Source: Nitrosospira multiformis
Lineage (GTDB): Bacteria; Pseudomonadota; Gammaproteobacteria; Burkholderiales; Nitrosomonadaceae
Length of the DNA: 64,000 nt
NCBI GenBank assembly: GCA_017306155.1
Contig: JAFKJB010000017.1
Span: 1-64,000 of the forward strand
Direction of reading: 5' to 3'
The notes under the pieces were generated by a model that saw nothing but the letters and a program-made list of their open reading frames with translations, did not search any database and was not told where the DNA came from. Both the position numbers and the translations under genes were made by a program. Positions 8,486 through 17,144 of the stretch are shown here, piece after piece (position 1 is the first letter of the stretch; the number at the start of each line of letters is the position of its first letter).

Positions 8486-9109
8486 ATGAACGAAAAGATT
8501 CTGTGGTATGTCGCCGACCCGATGTGTTCCTGGTGCTGGGGATTTTCGCCGGTGGTCGAGAGAATCCGGCAGGAATATGGCGATCGCCTGAGAATGGAGT
8601 TGCTGCTGGGCGGACTGCGTGCCGGGACCAGGACTCCCCTGCCTCCTCAACAGCGCGAGGAAATTCTCCATCACTGGCATGCCGTGCAGCATGCAACTGG
8701 ACAGCCATTCAGTTTCGAGGGGGCGATGCCGGAAGGCTTTATCTACGATACGGAGCCTGCAAGCCGTGCAGTTGTCGCTGCTTCCCGCATCAATCCTGAT
8801 GCCGTATTTCCATTTCTCAAGACCATTCAGTCTGCGTTTTATGTCGCTCAACAGGATGTGACCCGGAAAGAGATACTGGAACGACTGGCTGTTGTTGCAG
8901 GACTGGACGCCCGGCTTTTCTCTCAAGTATTCGAATCCGGGGTCGTAAAGGAACTGACGCTTGCCCATTTTCAAAAGGTCCGCCAATGGGGCGTGCATGG
9001 ATTTCCTGCTGCGGTTGGGCAGGAGGGTGCGGATTACGCGGTATTGACCAGAGGCTATTGTTCATTCGAGGATTTCCGCCCGAGATTGGAAAGTTGGCTC
9101 GGGAATTGA
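8486..9109 (+). CDS. DsbA-family thiol oxidoreductase
   Basis: 207 residues of thioredoxin fold, with the active site DPMCSWCWGF near residues 12-21 (CSWC), the arrangement of the FrnE/COG3531 branch of DsbA-like proteins. The cis-Pro region is WGVHGFPAAV near 168-177, and the helical insert sits between. There is no signal peptide, so it is predicted to act in the cytoplasm as a disulfide isomerase or reductase; the partner is unknown. The start ATG is supported by the family N-terminus (short strand, then the CxxC). It follows typA by 129 bases, and the CigR-like gene begins 48 bases after it. Confidence 0.85.
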   Translation: MNEKILWYVADPMCSWCWGFSPVVERIRQEYGDRLRMELLLGGLRAGTRTPLPPQQREEILHHWHAVQHATGQPFSFEGAMPEGFIYDTEPASRAVVAASRINPDAVFPFLKTIQSAFYVAQQDVTRKEILERLAVVAGLDARLFSQVFESGVVKELTLAHFQKVRQWGVHGFPAAVGQEGADYAVLTRGYCSFEDFRPRLESWLGN

Positions 9110-9157
9110 TCCTTGCGAGCTTTCATGCCGCAAAACTTATTATTTCCATGGATAATC

Positions 9158-9667
9158 ATGCAAAAAATATTCCTGGCATTCCTGGTATTCCTGACTCAAG
9201 CTTTTGCGCTCTCGATGTTTTTGATCTCCCCGCCTGCAGCGGCTGATAAGTGGAGAGATGACGGTCCTCCTGGCCGGCAAGGTCACGAAGGAAAAAAATG
9301 GAACAAAGGCAAGGACGGGAAAAACCATAGGGGGAACACCAGCCAAGGTCGTTACTATTTTGATGACCGCCAGCGCGCCCTTGCTCACAGCTATTATGCC
9401 CCGCGTTTTCAACGCGGCCACTGTCCTCCCGGCCTGGCCAAAAAAAATAACGGCTGCATGCCTCCGGGGCAGGCGAAGAAATGGAGAATGGGTTATCCGT
9501 TGCCCCGGGACGTGATTTTTTACGATTTGCCTCACGTTTTGCTGCAGCAATTAGGGAATCCCGGACCGGGTTATCGTTACGTTCGGGTTGCGGGCGATAT
9601 ACTACTGATCGCAGTGGGAACCGGAATGGTCATCGATGCCATTCAGGATTTGAACGGGATGCAATAA
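9158..9667 (+). CDS. CigR/RcnB-like secreted protein
   Basis: 169 residues from the ATG at 9158, chosen because it gives a clean signal peptide (MQKIFLAFLVFLTQAFALSM, cleavage near AAA-DK). The upstream in-frame TTG at 9113 would add 15 residues that spoil it. The mature part starts with a Lys/Gly/His-rich linker (about residues 30-65) and then the repeat pair CPPGLAKKNNGC and MPPGQAKKW, typical of RcnB/CigR proteins. The tail VAGDILLIAVGTGMVIDAIQDL is the CigR-type C-terminal hydrophobic segment. The family has been linked to metal homeostasis and, in Salmonella, to an antivirulence function; the role here is unknown. Confidence 0.72.
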   Translation: MQKIFLAFLVFLTQAFALSMFLISPPAAADKWRDDGPPGRQGHEGKKWNKGKDGKNHRGNTSQGRYYFDDRQRALAHSYYAPRFQRGHCPPGLAKKNNGCMPPGQAKKWRMGYPLPRDVIFYDLPHVLLQQLGNPGPGYRYVRVAGDILLIAVGTGMVIDAIQDLNGMQ

Positions 9668-9740
9668 CGGGTAGACTTGCCATTTGCAGGAGTCGCGCTT
9701 GCAGCATTCATCGGTGATGGGACTGCCCCGCAGGCGTGTT

Positions 9741-10400
9741 TCACATCCCCGTTCCGGTAGACCAGCCAAAGCGCTCCAGTAGCGCTCTGAACGCTTCACT
9801 GGCAATGATGAATGCAATAAGATATGACGTCAGGCTTAACAGGACAATTGTCCAGATCGACCGCCAGGGGCTCAGGGTAGAGTATTGCTTCCATTGCGAG
9901 AGAAAGGACGCATCGTCTTCCTTGCTGCCGCGATTCAAGTTCAGTTCGACGAGAACACTCTCCCGCGCTCGCCGCAGTGCATTCTCGACCCCTGCTCGAT
10001 AAGTGGTATCGATAAGATCCAGGCGCTTTGCTTGTGCCTGCGAAGTTTCCGGGACTGCTTCCCCAGCCACCTGCGCATAAAACTCGCGCAGGCGCGAGAG
10101 GTATCGTTCATCGGCCAGCAGGTCATTGATCGTCTCCTCTACAGACTTCGTTTCTCCAGTCGCGCCCATGGAACTCCCACTGGCCCTCTTCTGTTTTGCA
10201 GTCCTTATTTCCTGTATGAACTCCTGCTCCTTTTGTCCGATCAGTCTGAGCCAGATCGCCTCCGCAGCTTGCGGAGATGGGCCGCGCGAAGTCGTACCGG
10301 AGGAAGGTGCTGTTTCGAATAAGCTATCCAGTTCCGCTTTCGCTGCTCTTTCGCAATCCGCATCGATTGCTTCGAGCCTGCTGTTGAGATCGTCATTCAT
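9741..10400 (-). CDS. Unknown protein with C-terminal membrane anchor
   Basis: 219 residues from the ATG at 10400 (MNDDLNSRLEAID); the frame is open for 32 more codons upstream, but that part looks unlike protein. It is largely charged and helical, with a low-complexity Ser/Gly/Thr patch near 45-55 and 105-115. One strong membrane helix lies near 185-210 (SIWTIVLLSLTSYLIAFIIAS), leaving a short tail. This suggests a cytoplasmic coiled-coil-like domain anchored by its C-terminus. I recognise no family. It is convergent with the CigR-like gene and lies on the same strand as the phosphotransferase gene upstream, 110 bases apart. Confidence 0.6.
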   Translation of the reverse strand: MNDDLNSRLEAIDADCERAAKAELDSLFETAPSSGTTSRGPSPQAAEAIWLRLIGQKEQEFIQEIRTAKQKRASGSSMGATGETKSVEETINDLLADERYLSRLREFYAQVAGEAVPETSQAQAKRLDLIDTTYRAGVENALRRARESVLVELNLNRGSKEDDASFLSQWKQYSTLSPWRSIWTIVLLSLTSYLIAFIIASEAFRALLERFGWSTGTGM

Positions 10401-10510
10401 GATGTTCCGGAGGATGAAGGTTGGACTGCTGCCCCGAGTGCAGACAGTGTAGCGTAAATTTCCTGAGACAAGGAAGCGGCAAAAGTTAAATCGCAAGATG
10501 CAGAGTCCGG

Positions 10511-11581
10511 TTATAGCGGGATTGCCGCAAAAGCATCGAGGTCGTTCACGGCGATGGCAACGCGACGAATCAGTTCGCGATTGGTTTCCGGTCTTATCAT
10601 TCCGCCGACAGCAAGCGACACAACCATTGCTTCGAACGGATAAACGAGGTGAGCGCGGTATCTCTGCCTCAATGTCTCGCTATCAATGTTTTCGATACCC
10701 TGGTTCGTGAGCTCTTCGGCATAGATAGCCAGCAGATTGGCTTCATGATTGCGCCGCACCTCGGGCGTAAGGGCGGTAGCAAGAAAATAGGCGACATCAC
10801 CAATGCCTTCGCCAAAACGCACGAGTTGCCAGTCGAGAAGACCCGGTTGAGATTGGCTCCAGAACAGGTTGCCGGGGTGACAATCATGATGAACGAGTGT
10901 TTGCGGCCGCCCCGAAAGAAAGCGCATGGCGCGCCGCCGCTGACGGGCATAATTCATGGCCAGTGCATGAAGCGGCGAGGGGATGAGTTTTTCCGCCTGC
11001 CGGAGTCCCCGCTGCATGAGGGGAACGGCGAGCGCAGTACCGAGGTGATCTTCGAGCTGGCGTATGGGACCCGCCAGCCAGGCATATCTCTGCATGAGAT
11101 CGGATTTGTTCCAGAAGCGGGCATGCAGCCGGGCCAGCTGCCTGATGACAAGGGCGGCGCGATCAGCCGTCAGTGCATCGTCGGGGCTGCCGGCAGTAGC
11201 GCCGGATTCTGTCACATCGTTCAAAACCAGTGTCGCACCCTTGCCAGGCTTGCTCTGACCCGCGAGAAAACCGGGTAGGGCAATAGGCACTGCTTGCGCC
11301 GTTTCATTGTAGAAGCGGGTTTCAGTATGTAGCAGCCCTGGCAATGCAGTAACCAGTCTTGCCCGCCAGGCCAGCGAGGGTAATTTTACAAACCACTTGC
11401 GTGAAATCGTTGCTGGCCCATCATGTTCGACCGCGATACGAACCCGTGTGGTCGTTCCTATATCGACAGAAACCAGATCTACCCTGGATACCGTTACACG
11501 GGAACAATGACGGTTCACTACACGCTGCGCCCAGGCTGCATTCAGATCGCCGGGGCGGCGGGCGAGAATATCATGCTTCAT
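10511..11581 (-). CDS. APH-fold phosphotransferase
   Basis: 356 residues from the ATG at 11581 (MKHDILARRPGDLNAAW); an in-frame ATG at 11668 would give 385. The catalytic loop HHDCHPGNLFW (Brenner motif H-x-D-x4-N) and the metal-binding LLDWQLV a few residues later identify the aminoglycoside-phosphotransferase/choline-kinase fold. An N-terminal lobe with KWFVKLP supplies the ATP-binding Lys. The closest style is the ecdysteroid-kinase-like or DUF1679 group, which also occurs in bacteria with unknown substrates. The substrate is not predictable. The preceding sequence has no strong ribosome site for either start. Confidence 0.8.
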   Translation of the reverse strand: MKHDILARRPGDLNAAWAQRVVNRHCSRVTVSRVDLVSVDIGTTTRVRIAVEHDGPATISRKWFVKLPSLAWRARLVTALPGLLHTETRFYNETAQAVPIALPGFLAGQSKPGKGATLVLNDVTESGATAGSPDDALTADRAALVIRQLARLHARFWNKSDLMQRYAWLAGPIRQLEDHLGTALAVPLMQRGLRQAEKLIPSPLHALAMNYARQRRRAMRFLSGRPQTLVHHDCHPGNLFWSQSQPGLLDWQLVRFGEGIGDVAYFLATALTPEVRRNHEANLLAIYAEELTNQGIENIDSETLRQRYRAHLVYPFEAMVVSLAVGGMIRPETNRELIRRVAIAVNDLDAFAAIPL

Positions 11582-11738
11582 TTGCCAGGCCAGAGCGAGA
11601 CTGAATCCGGCAGAGTTGAGCCGGGTGAGTACAACCGGATTTTCTTTTGGGAAACTGCTGAGCCGCATCGGGAAAGCCGCGGTGATCAGGAATTCCGGTA
11701 TACATATTCAATTATCCCGAGATACATTGATTTCCATG

Positions 11739-11762
11739 AAAAAGGGAGCAAAAGCTCCCTTT
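11739..11762 (-). terminator. Intrinsic terminator of the TIGR04073 gene
   Basis: A 9-bp perfect stem (AAAGGGAGC / GCTCCCTTT) with a four-base loop. On the minus strand it is followed by a T-run continuing from the stem, 26 bases after the stop codon of the TIGR04073 gene. Confidence 0.8.
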
Positions 11763-11787
11763 CTACGGAATGCCCTGGCAGCAGGGA

Positions 11788-12237
11788 CTATTGATAACGC
11801 TGATCCGCAGGCTGCTGCTGCTCATAAGTCCCGGTGGCTGGCTGGCGATAGGATTTCTCCTTGGGCTCATCCGTGCTCAATTTCCAGTCAGGATGATAGT
11901 GCGTCTCTCTATCCCAGTCTTTCCAGATATAATCAGGATAGATAAGGGGCTTGGTCGGAATGACAAATGTGATCAGGTCTACCGCACCCGTCAATGTGCG
12001 GCCGATACCGTGCACGATGCCTGTAAGCAATCCAGCGGTAAGTCCGTAGCCGAGTCCCTTCTCGTTGGTTCCTATCATGATGTTCTTCGGCACTTCGCCT
12101 ATACCTGTGACCGTATTGGCAAGGCCATGCGCAAGCTTGTCGCCCACGCCTTCCGCATAGCTGTGTGCAAACGCTGCCTGTGGCGAGACGAATAATAATG
12201 CAGACAGCATCATTAGCGTTTTCAACATATTTTTCAT
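11788..12237 (-). CDS. Exosortase-system-associated protein, TIGR04073 family
   Basis: 149 residues. The signal peptide is MLKTLMMLSALLFVSPQAAFA, ending near residue 24. The core KLAHGLANTVTGIGEVPKNI, then YGLTAGLLTGIVHGIGR and GAVDLITFVIPT, is the glycine-rich amphipathic pattern I associate with TIGR04073, a family found in genomes that have an EpsH-type exosortase. The Pro/Gln-rich C-terminus (EKSYRQPATGTYEQQQ) looks disordered. The ATG has GGGAGG upstream on the minus strand. It is transcribed alone, with its own terminator. Its molecular function is unknown, and no exosortase or PEP-CTERM protein is in this window. Confidence 0.78.
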   Translation of the reverse strand: MKNMLKTLMMLSALLFVSPQAAFAHSYAEGVGDKLAHGLANTVTGIGEVPKNIMIGTNEKGLGYGLTAGLLTGIVHGIGRTLTGAVDLITFVIPTKPLIYPDYIWKDWDRETHYHPDWKLSTDEPKEKSYRQPATGTYEQQQPADQRYQ

Positions 12238-12657
12238 CGATACCTCCCTTAAAATAGATCAAATAAAAATTTAATTTCAACTTAATACTAGCATACCGCC
12301 AAGAAATATGGAAAAGGCATGGCAAAATTCGTGAACCTGGCGCCGTATCTGCCGCGGAGTCAAATCGGGTGAGGGAGGGATTTTTGTGGATATCAGGGCT
12401 CTGCAGTGGATATGCCAGCGAATGTACCAGCAAATGTATCGGCTTATGCGGCGCTGCGGTTCGCTTCAAAGTGCGGTGGAATCAGCAAATGTAATTCTTA
12501 TCGACACTTGTGCTTTCCGGCCATCTTAATCATTCAGCATTCAGCCGTTCTTGCGCGAATTATGCTACGCTTCCGCATGTTTCACAATTGTGAAACCATC
12601 ATCTGGCAGATTGCAAGCAGGAACTGTGGCACGTCCCCGTACAAGAAAAACAGCTAA
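12238..12657. other. Divergent intergenic region
   Basis: 420 bases between two divergent genes. It contains the 18-bp palindrome listed next and several imperfect copies of AGCAAATGTA around 12415-12500. An 83-codon open frame here is cysteine-rich and irregular, and I do not call it. Confidence 0.4.
12579..12596. promoter_or_regulatory. 18-bp perfect palindrome upstream of the glycosyltransferase
   Basis: GTTTCACAATTGTGAAAC is fully self-complementary with no spacer, 61 bases before the GTG start of the glycosyltransferase gene. Such continuous dyads are typical operators for dimeric repressors; the regulator is unknown. Confidence 0.45.
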
Positions 12658-15363
12658 GTGAGTTCTTTACCTAAATCGCAGGAAGCATCCAGCTTCCTGT
12701 CTCGGCATTCGTTTTCCTCGACATCACCCCATCTTTCAAGCTCGCGCCTGGCTGGTTCTATCCAGTTTTCAGTAATCGTTCCCACGCTCAACGAAGCCGG
12801 CAATATCGACCCGTTACTGACCAGGGTATCCGCGCTTGGTTTGCCGGAGGGAAGTTTCGAAGTCATCTTTGTGGATGACGGTTCACGCGATGGAACGCCG
12901 GAAAAAATTCGTGAATGGGAAAACTGCGGCAACGTAAGACTGATCGACCGCCGGGAAAAACCAGATCTCACGTGTTCAATTCTGGCGGGTGCGGTATCGG
13001 CGCGAGGAGATGTCATTGTCGTAATGAATGCGGACTTGAGCCATCCGCCTGAACAATTGCCCGCGCTGGTCGCGCCGATATTGGAGGGGAGCCATGACGT
13101 CGCAGTCGGGAGTCGTTATGTGCCGGGTGGCAGTACAGAGGGTCTGCCGCTGCACCGGCGGTGGCTGTCCTGGCTCGGCGGCTGGCTAGCCCGTCCGCTT
13201 TGTGACATCAACGATGCGACCCCCGGCTTTTTTGCATTCCGCCGTGAAGTGGCGGGAATCATTGCGGAACGTGCGGGCGGATACAAGATATTGCTCGAAC
13301 TGCTCATGGCAGGGCAGGGCAAGCTGCGAGTAACGAAAGTGCCGATCTGCCTTCGCGATCGGGTGCACGGTGCATCGAAGCTGGCATTTTCACAGCAATG
13401 GACATATTTGCGGCACCTGATGACCCTGGGCAGCGGCACGGTTTCGACGGGTACAGCCAGCCACTTCGCAGCAGCGGGATTGCTCGGTATTTTTGTCGAT
13501 GCATTGCTGTTTCAGTGGCTTATGAGTGATGGAACAGGACTTGCGCTGGCGCATATCCTCAGTTTTTTAGCCGCCGCCTCGGTAAGTTATTCGCTCAATT
13601 CCAAATGGTCTTCTCGTCCAAACCATGAAGGATATTTGCAGTGGCCGCAATTCGGACGTTTTCTGACGGTCGGATTGTTCGCATTGCTGACCCGTGGAGG
13701 CGTATTGGCTTTTCTGGTTCATGGATGGCATGTGCCGCCACTGCTGGCGATATTTCCTGCTGTTGCGGCCACGGCTGCCATTATTTATATCGGTTCGGCA
13801 TTCTACGTATTTCCGGTAAAACAGAATCCAACCTCCCTGGATGTCCGGTGGCGCATCGCCTCGTTTGGAATCATCGCGTTTGCGGTACTGTTGCGCCTGA
13901 TCTATATCGGTATAGCGCAGCTGATTCCGGATGAAGCGTACTACTGGAATTACGCGCAACACATGGACCTGAGCTTTTTCGATCATCCGCCCATGGTAGC
14001 CTGGCTGATCTGGTTCGGGACCTCGATCTTTGGTGACAACGAATTAGGAGTACGGACAGGCGCCTTTATCTGTGGCCTGGTTACCATGGGGTATCTGTAC
14101 GCCCTCTCGCGCAATCTCTACGACAAATCGACCGGTATCCGGGCTGTCCTCCTGCTGGCCGTGCTGCCTTTCGGTTTTGTTACCGCCACGCTCATGACGC
14201 CGGATGCTCCGTTAATGGCTGCGTGGGCTGCCACCTTGTACTACATGGAGCGGGCATTGATAGCGGACCAGAGGTGGGCCTGGCTGGGCATGGGCATTGC
14301 CTTCGGCCTGGGTATTCTGTCCAAATACACGCTGGGGTTGCTGGGTCTTGCAGCGCTGCTGTTTGTGGTGATCGACCCGGGGTTGCGGCGCTGGTTGCGT
14401 CGGCCCGAACCCTATCTTGCGGCAGCGCTTGCGCTATTGCTGTTCTCACCCGTCATTGCCTGGAATATGGAGAACGACTGGGCATCCATTATGTACCAGT
14501 CCCAGCGCGCGACGGGAATAGGCAATCAGTTTTCGTTGCACCTGCTTTTCTTTCATATGCTGCTTGTTTTGACGCCGATTGGCTTCATTGCGGCATTCAT
14601 GGCGCTGGCTGCGCGACATGACCGAACCGTCAACCCCCTGATACGCAGACGCCGCCTGTTCATGCAGATATTCACGATTGTGCCGCTCGCGGTATTTTTC
14701 TGGCTCAGCCTGTTCGGCTGGCCGAAATTCCACTGGACGGCACCCATCTGGCTGGCTATTCTGCCGGCAATGGGGTGGATGTTGGGCCAGACAGATGACT
14801 GGAGCAAGGCAGCGAGCCGTTTGCGGGCGGCGTGGAAACCAACCATAGCAGTCTGTATGCTTCTCTATGCACTGGCACTCCATTACGTCGTGCTAGGCCT
14901 CCCCGGCATTCCCTACGCGGGTTTCAGCGAACACTACTTCTGGCGTGAAACCACGCGTGAAGTCGAACGACTTGCGGCAGAAGTGGAGCGGCAAACCGGA
15001 AAAAAACCGCTTATAGTGGGGATGAGCAAATGGTCAGTCGCAAGTTCCCTGTCGTTTTATAACGATAAAAGCGAACCGCTGGATGTTCGTGGACGCAACA
15101 TGTTCCTCCAGAGCGCGGCCATGTATGATTTCTGGTATCCCTCGGCACCGCCGACGGATCGTCCCGTTATTCTGTTCGGAATGAAAAAGCATCAGCTCGA
15201 GCATGACATCGATGGCAACGATAACATTACTCCGTTGCTGGTGCAGCCTGGCCCGATCAGGGAATTAAAGATCGAGCGGGAAGGGAAGCCGCTGCGCGGG
15301 ATATATTACCGGGTTGCACAGGGTTATCGCGGCCTCCCGGCAACCGATTCCCGGTTACGTTAG
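12658..15363 (+). CDS. Three-domain glycosyltransferase: GT2 (DPM-like), GtrA, GT39 (ArnT-like)
   Basis: 901 residues starting at GTG. Residues about 36-250 are a GT2 domain of the dolichyl/polyprenyl-phosphate mannose synthase type (FSVIVPTLNEAGNID, DDGSRDGT, then MNADLSHPPEQLP with the metal-binding acids). Residues about 260-390 are a GtrA-like four-helix membrane domain (FAAAGLLGIFVDALLF). From about 400 there is a multispanning GT39/ArnT-type domain whose first loop carries IPDEAYYWNYAQHMDLSFFD, the catalytic acidic loop. The fusion would make a lipid-linked sugar, flip or present it, and transfer it to an acceptor outside the inner membrane. The acceptor (lipid A, protein or glycan) is unknown. 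Pairwise fusions are common; all three in one chain is less usual. Confidence 0.88.
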   Translation: MSSLPKSQEASSFLSRHSFSSTSPHLSSSRLAGSIQFSVIVPTLNEAGNIDPLLTRVSALGLPEGSFEVIFVDDGSRDGTPEKIREWENCGNVRLIDRREKPDLTCSILAGAVSARGDVIVVMNADLSHPPEQLPALVAPILEGSHDVAVGSRYVPGGSTEGLPLHRRWLSWLGGWLARPLCDINDATPGFFAFRREVAGIIAERAGGYKILLELLMAGQGKLRVTKVPICLRDRVHGASKLAFSQQWTYLRHLMTLGSGTVSTGTASHFAAAGLLGIFVDALLFQWLMSDGTGLALAHILSFLAAASVSYSLNSKWSSRPNHEGYLQWPQFGRFLTVGLFALLTRGGVLAFLVHGWHVPPLLAIFPAVAATAAIIYIGSAFYVFPVKQNPTSLDVRWRIASFGIIAFAVLLRLIYIGIAQLIPDEAYYWNYAQHMDLSFFDHPPMVAWLIWFGTSIFGDNELGVRTGAFICGLVTMGYLYALSRNLYDKSTGIRAVLLLAVLPFGFVTATLMTPDAPLMAAWAATLYYMERALIADQRWAWLGMGIAFGLGILSKYTLGLLGLAALLFVVIDPGLRRWLRRPEPYLAAALALLLFSPVIAWNMENDWASIMYQSQRATGIGNQFSLHLLFFHMLLVLTPIGFIAAFMALAARHDRTVNPLIRRRRLFMQIFTIVPLAVFFWLSLFGWPKFHWTAPIWLAILPAMGWMLGQTDDWSKAASRLRAAWKPTIAVCMLLYALALHYVVLGLPGIPYAGFSEHYFWRETTREVERLAAEVERQTGKKPLIVGMSKWSVASSLSFYNDKSEPLDVRGRNMFLQSAAMYDFWYPSAPPTDRPVILFGMKKHQLEHDIDGNDNITPLLVQPGPIRELKIEREGKPLRGIYYRVAQGYRGLPATDSRLR

Positions 15364-15455
15364 CTTCTGGCCTTCCATTTCCCCCTGGCACTGTGTCTTA
15401 CCAGGCTTCTGACCAACAGGCTATACAGGAGTGCCTTTTTTCTCCATTTTCTATC

Positions 15456-16970
15456 ATGACAACTTATGCGATAAACATAATGCGGAAAATATTGATGGAT
15501 CATATGATGCCGCTTGCGCGCGGAGCGATTTTCATCCTGCTCTCCACGTCCAGCATCGCGGGACTGTCTGCCGGGAAAAATGAAAGAATCGCTGCTACTT
15601 CGCAGCAGAAGGAGGTTGCCATCACGATTTATGGCAATAACCTGGGTTTGATAAAAGATACGCGTCGCGTTGGTCTTGCGCGTGATTTCAATCAACTCGT
15701 CTGGCTCGGTGTTGCACAGCAGATACGTCCGGAAACGGCACGCTTGCGTAATCCGGCTCATTTCCGTGGATTTCGCGTACAGGAACTGAGCTTCGATCTC
15801 GATCTGTTAACTCCCGGAAAACTGCTGGAGCGATACATCGGCAGGGAAGTAACGGTCATCCGCGCGCATCCCGCCACGGGTGAGGAAAGCCGGGAAACCG
15901 CAGTATTGCTTTCCGCAAATAACGGCGGGGTGTTCAAGTATGCGGATCGCGTTGAGATCGGCAGTCCCGGTCTGGGCCGATTGGCTTTCCCCGCTATTCC
16001 CGGGGGATTGCATGACAAGCCCAGTCTGGCTGTTTCCTTCGTCAACCCGGTTGCCGGCGAGCAGGACCTGGAACTTTCCTACTTGACAACGGGGTTATCC
16101 TGGCGGGCGGATTATGCAGTGGAATTGAATGAGCGCGAGGACCGTGCGGATATCCATGGCTGGGCGACCGTGACCAATCAAAGTGGAGCAAGTTATCGGA
16201 ATGCTGTCTTGCAACTGGTTGCAGGGGATGTCAACCAGGTGCGCCAGGGCGCGCCTGTACCGCTGCATGCCAGAGGAGCCATGGCCATGGCAAAAATGGC
16301 GGAAGCCACCGACCTGAAACCGGAGTCGCTGCTTGAGTATCACCTCTATACCCTGGATCGCCCCATAACGCTGGTGGAGAACCAGATCAGGCAGGTGGGA
16401 CTGATGTCTGCAACCCGCATACCGGTGAAGAAGGAACTGGTCCTGACGGGTTCCGATTATTATTACTCGGGGAAATTTGCCGACATAGGACAGAAACTGA
16501 AGCCGGCGGTACTGCTCGAATTCAGGAACAAGGGAGAAGGACTGGGAATTCCCCTGCCTGCCGGAATAGCGCGAATGTATAAAAAAGATTCACATGGTCA
16601 TATCCAGTTTGTGGGCGAGGATCAGGTGGATCATTCGGCTGCAGGTGAAATTGTCCGGCTGAAACCGGGAAATGCATTCGATGTGACAGTGGAAAGAAAA
16701 CAGACGGACTTCCGGAGGCTGGCGGGAGAAGGGCTGAAGGACCCGCGGGAGGGGAACACGTTCGAAAGCGCATTTGAGATTCTTTTGCGCAATGCACGCA
16801 AAGAAGCTGCCACGGTGACGGTGCGGGAACCGATACCCGGGGACTGGCAGATGATAGCGGAATCGCAAGCCCACAGCAGGGTTTCTTCGAATATGGCGGA
16901 ATGGAAAGTGATTGTTCCTGCCGGCGGCCATGCTGCCCTGAACTACCGGGTTCGCGTAAAAAACTTCTGA
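15456..16970 (+). CDS. DUF4139 domain protein, exported
   Basis: 504 residues if it starts at the ATG at 15456. Other in-frame starts are GTG 15393 and ATG 15480, 15495 and 15504; none has a good ribosome site. The later ones leave a signal peptide around MMPLARGAIFILLSTSSIAGLSAG. The mature protein begins with a beta-rich region (EVAITIYGNNLGLIKDTRRV). It continues through LELSYLTTGLSWRADYAVEL, the hallmark strand of DUF4139, to a C-terminal beta sandwich (EAATVTVREPIPGDW). Members are periplasmic or surface proteins of unknown function, related to the eukaryotic mucoidy inhibitor A-like group. The gene follows the glycosyltransferase by 92 bases on the same strand. Confidence 0.75.
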   Translation: MTTYAINIMRKILMDHMMPLARGAIFILLSTSSIAGLSAGKNERIAATSQQKEVAITIYGNNLGLIKDTRRVGLARDFNQLVWLGVAQQIRPETARLRNPAHFRGFRVQELSFDLDLLTPGKLLERYIGREVTVIRAHPATGEESRETAVLLSANNGGVFKYADRVEIGSPGLGRLAFPAIPGGLHDKPSLAVSFVNPVAGEQDLELSYLTTGLSWRADYAVELNEREDRADIHGWATVTNQSGASYRNAVLQLVAGDVNQVRQGAPVPLHARGAMAMAKMAEATDLKPESLLEYHLYTLDRPITLVENQIRQVGLMSATRIPVKKELVLTGSDYYYSGKFADIGQKLKPAVLLEFRNKGEGLGIPLPAGIARMYKKDSHGHIQFVGEDQVDHSAAGEIVRLKPGNAFDVTVERKQTDFRRLAGEGLKDPREGNTFESAFEILLRNARKEAATVTVREPIPGDWQMIAESQAHSRVSSNMAEWKVIVPAGGHAALNYRVRVKNF

Positions 16971-17082
16971 AAAAATCTACGCACTCTTTATCCCCTGCTC
17001 CTATCCCTTTCCCCTTTCGGCAATCGAAAACAGGCTGATGGGTGAGGATGAGGAGTGAGGGCGAAGGGGAAAGAACAGCCGA

Positions 17083-17123
17083 TCCAAAAAAGAAGCCCGG
17101 TGGAACTTTGCTTTCACCGGGCT
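17083..17123 (-). terminator. Intrinsic terminator of hsp20
   Basis: The stem AGCCCGGTG (17094-17102) / CACCGGGCT (17115-17123) has a 12-base loop. Read on the minus strand it is followed by a T-rich run (complement of CCAAAAAAG). It lies just past the hsp20 stop. Confidence 0.8.
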
Positions 17124-17144
17124 CTGTCAGCAGGGTTGGTACTC

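Noticed and set aside
12406-12657. 83-codon open frame upstream of the glycosyltransferase
   Set aside because: Irregular, Cys-rich translation; it contains the 18-bp palindrome and ends directly at the next gene; more likely a regulatory region.
17000-17075. Imperfect inverted repeat of CTTTCCCCTT and AAGGGGAAAG after the DUF4139 gene
   Set aside because: The loop is about 45 bases and no T-run follows; purine and pyrimidine tracts pair easily by chance. The stronger terminator at 17094-17123 serves hsp20.
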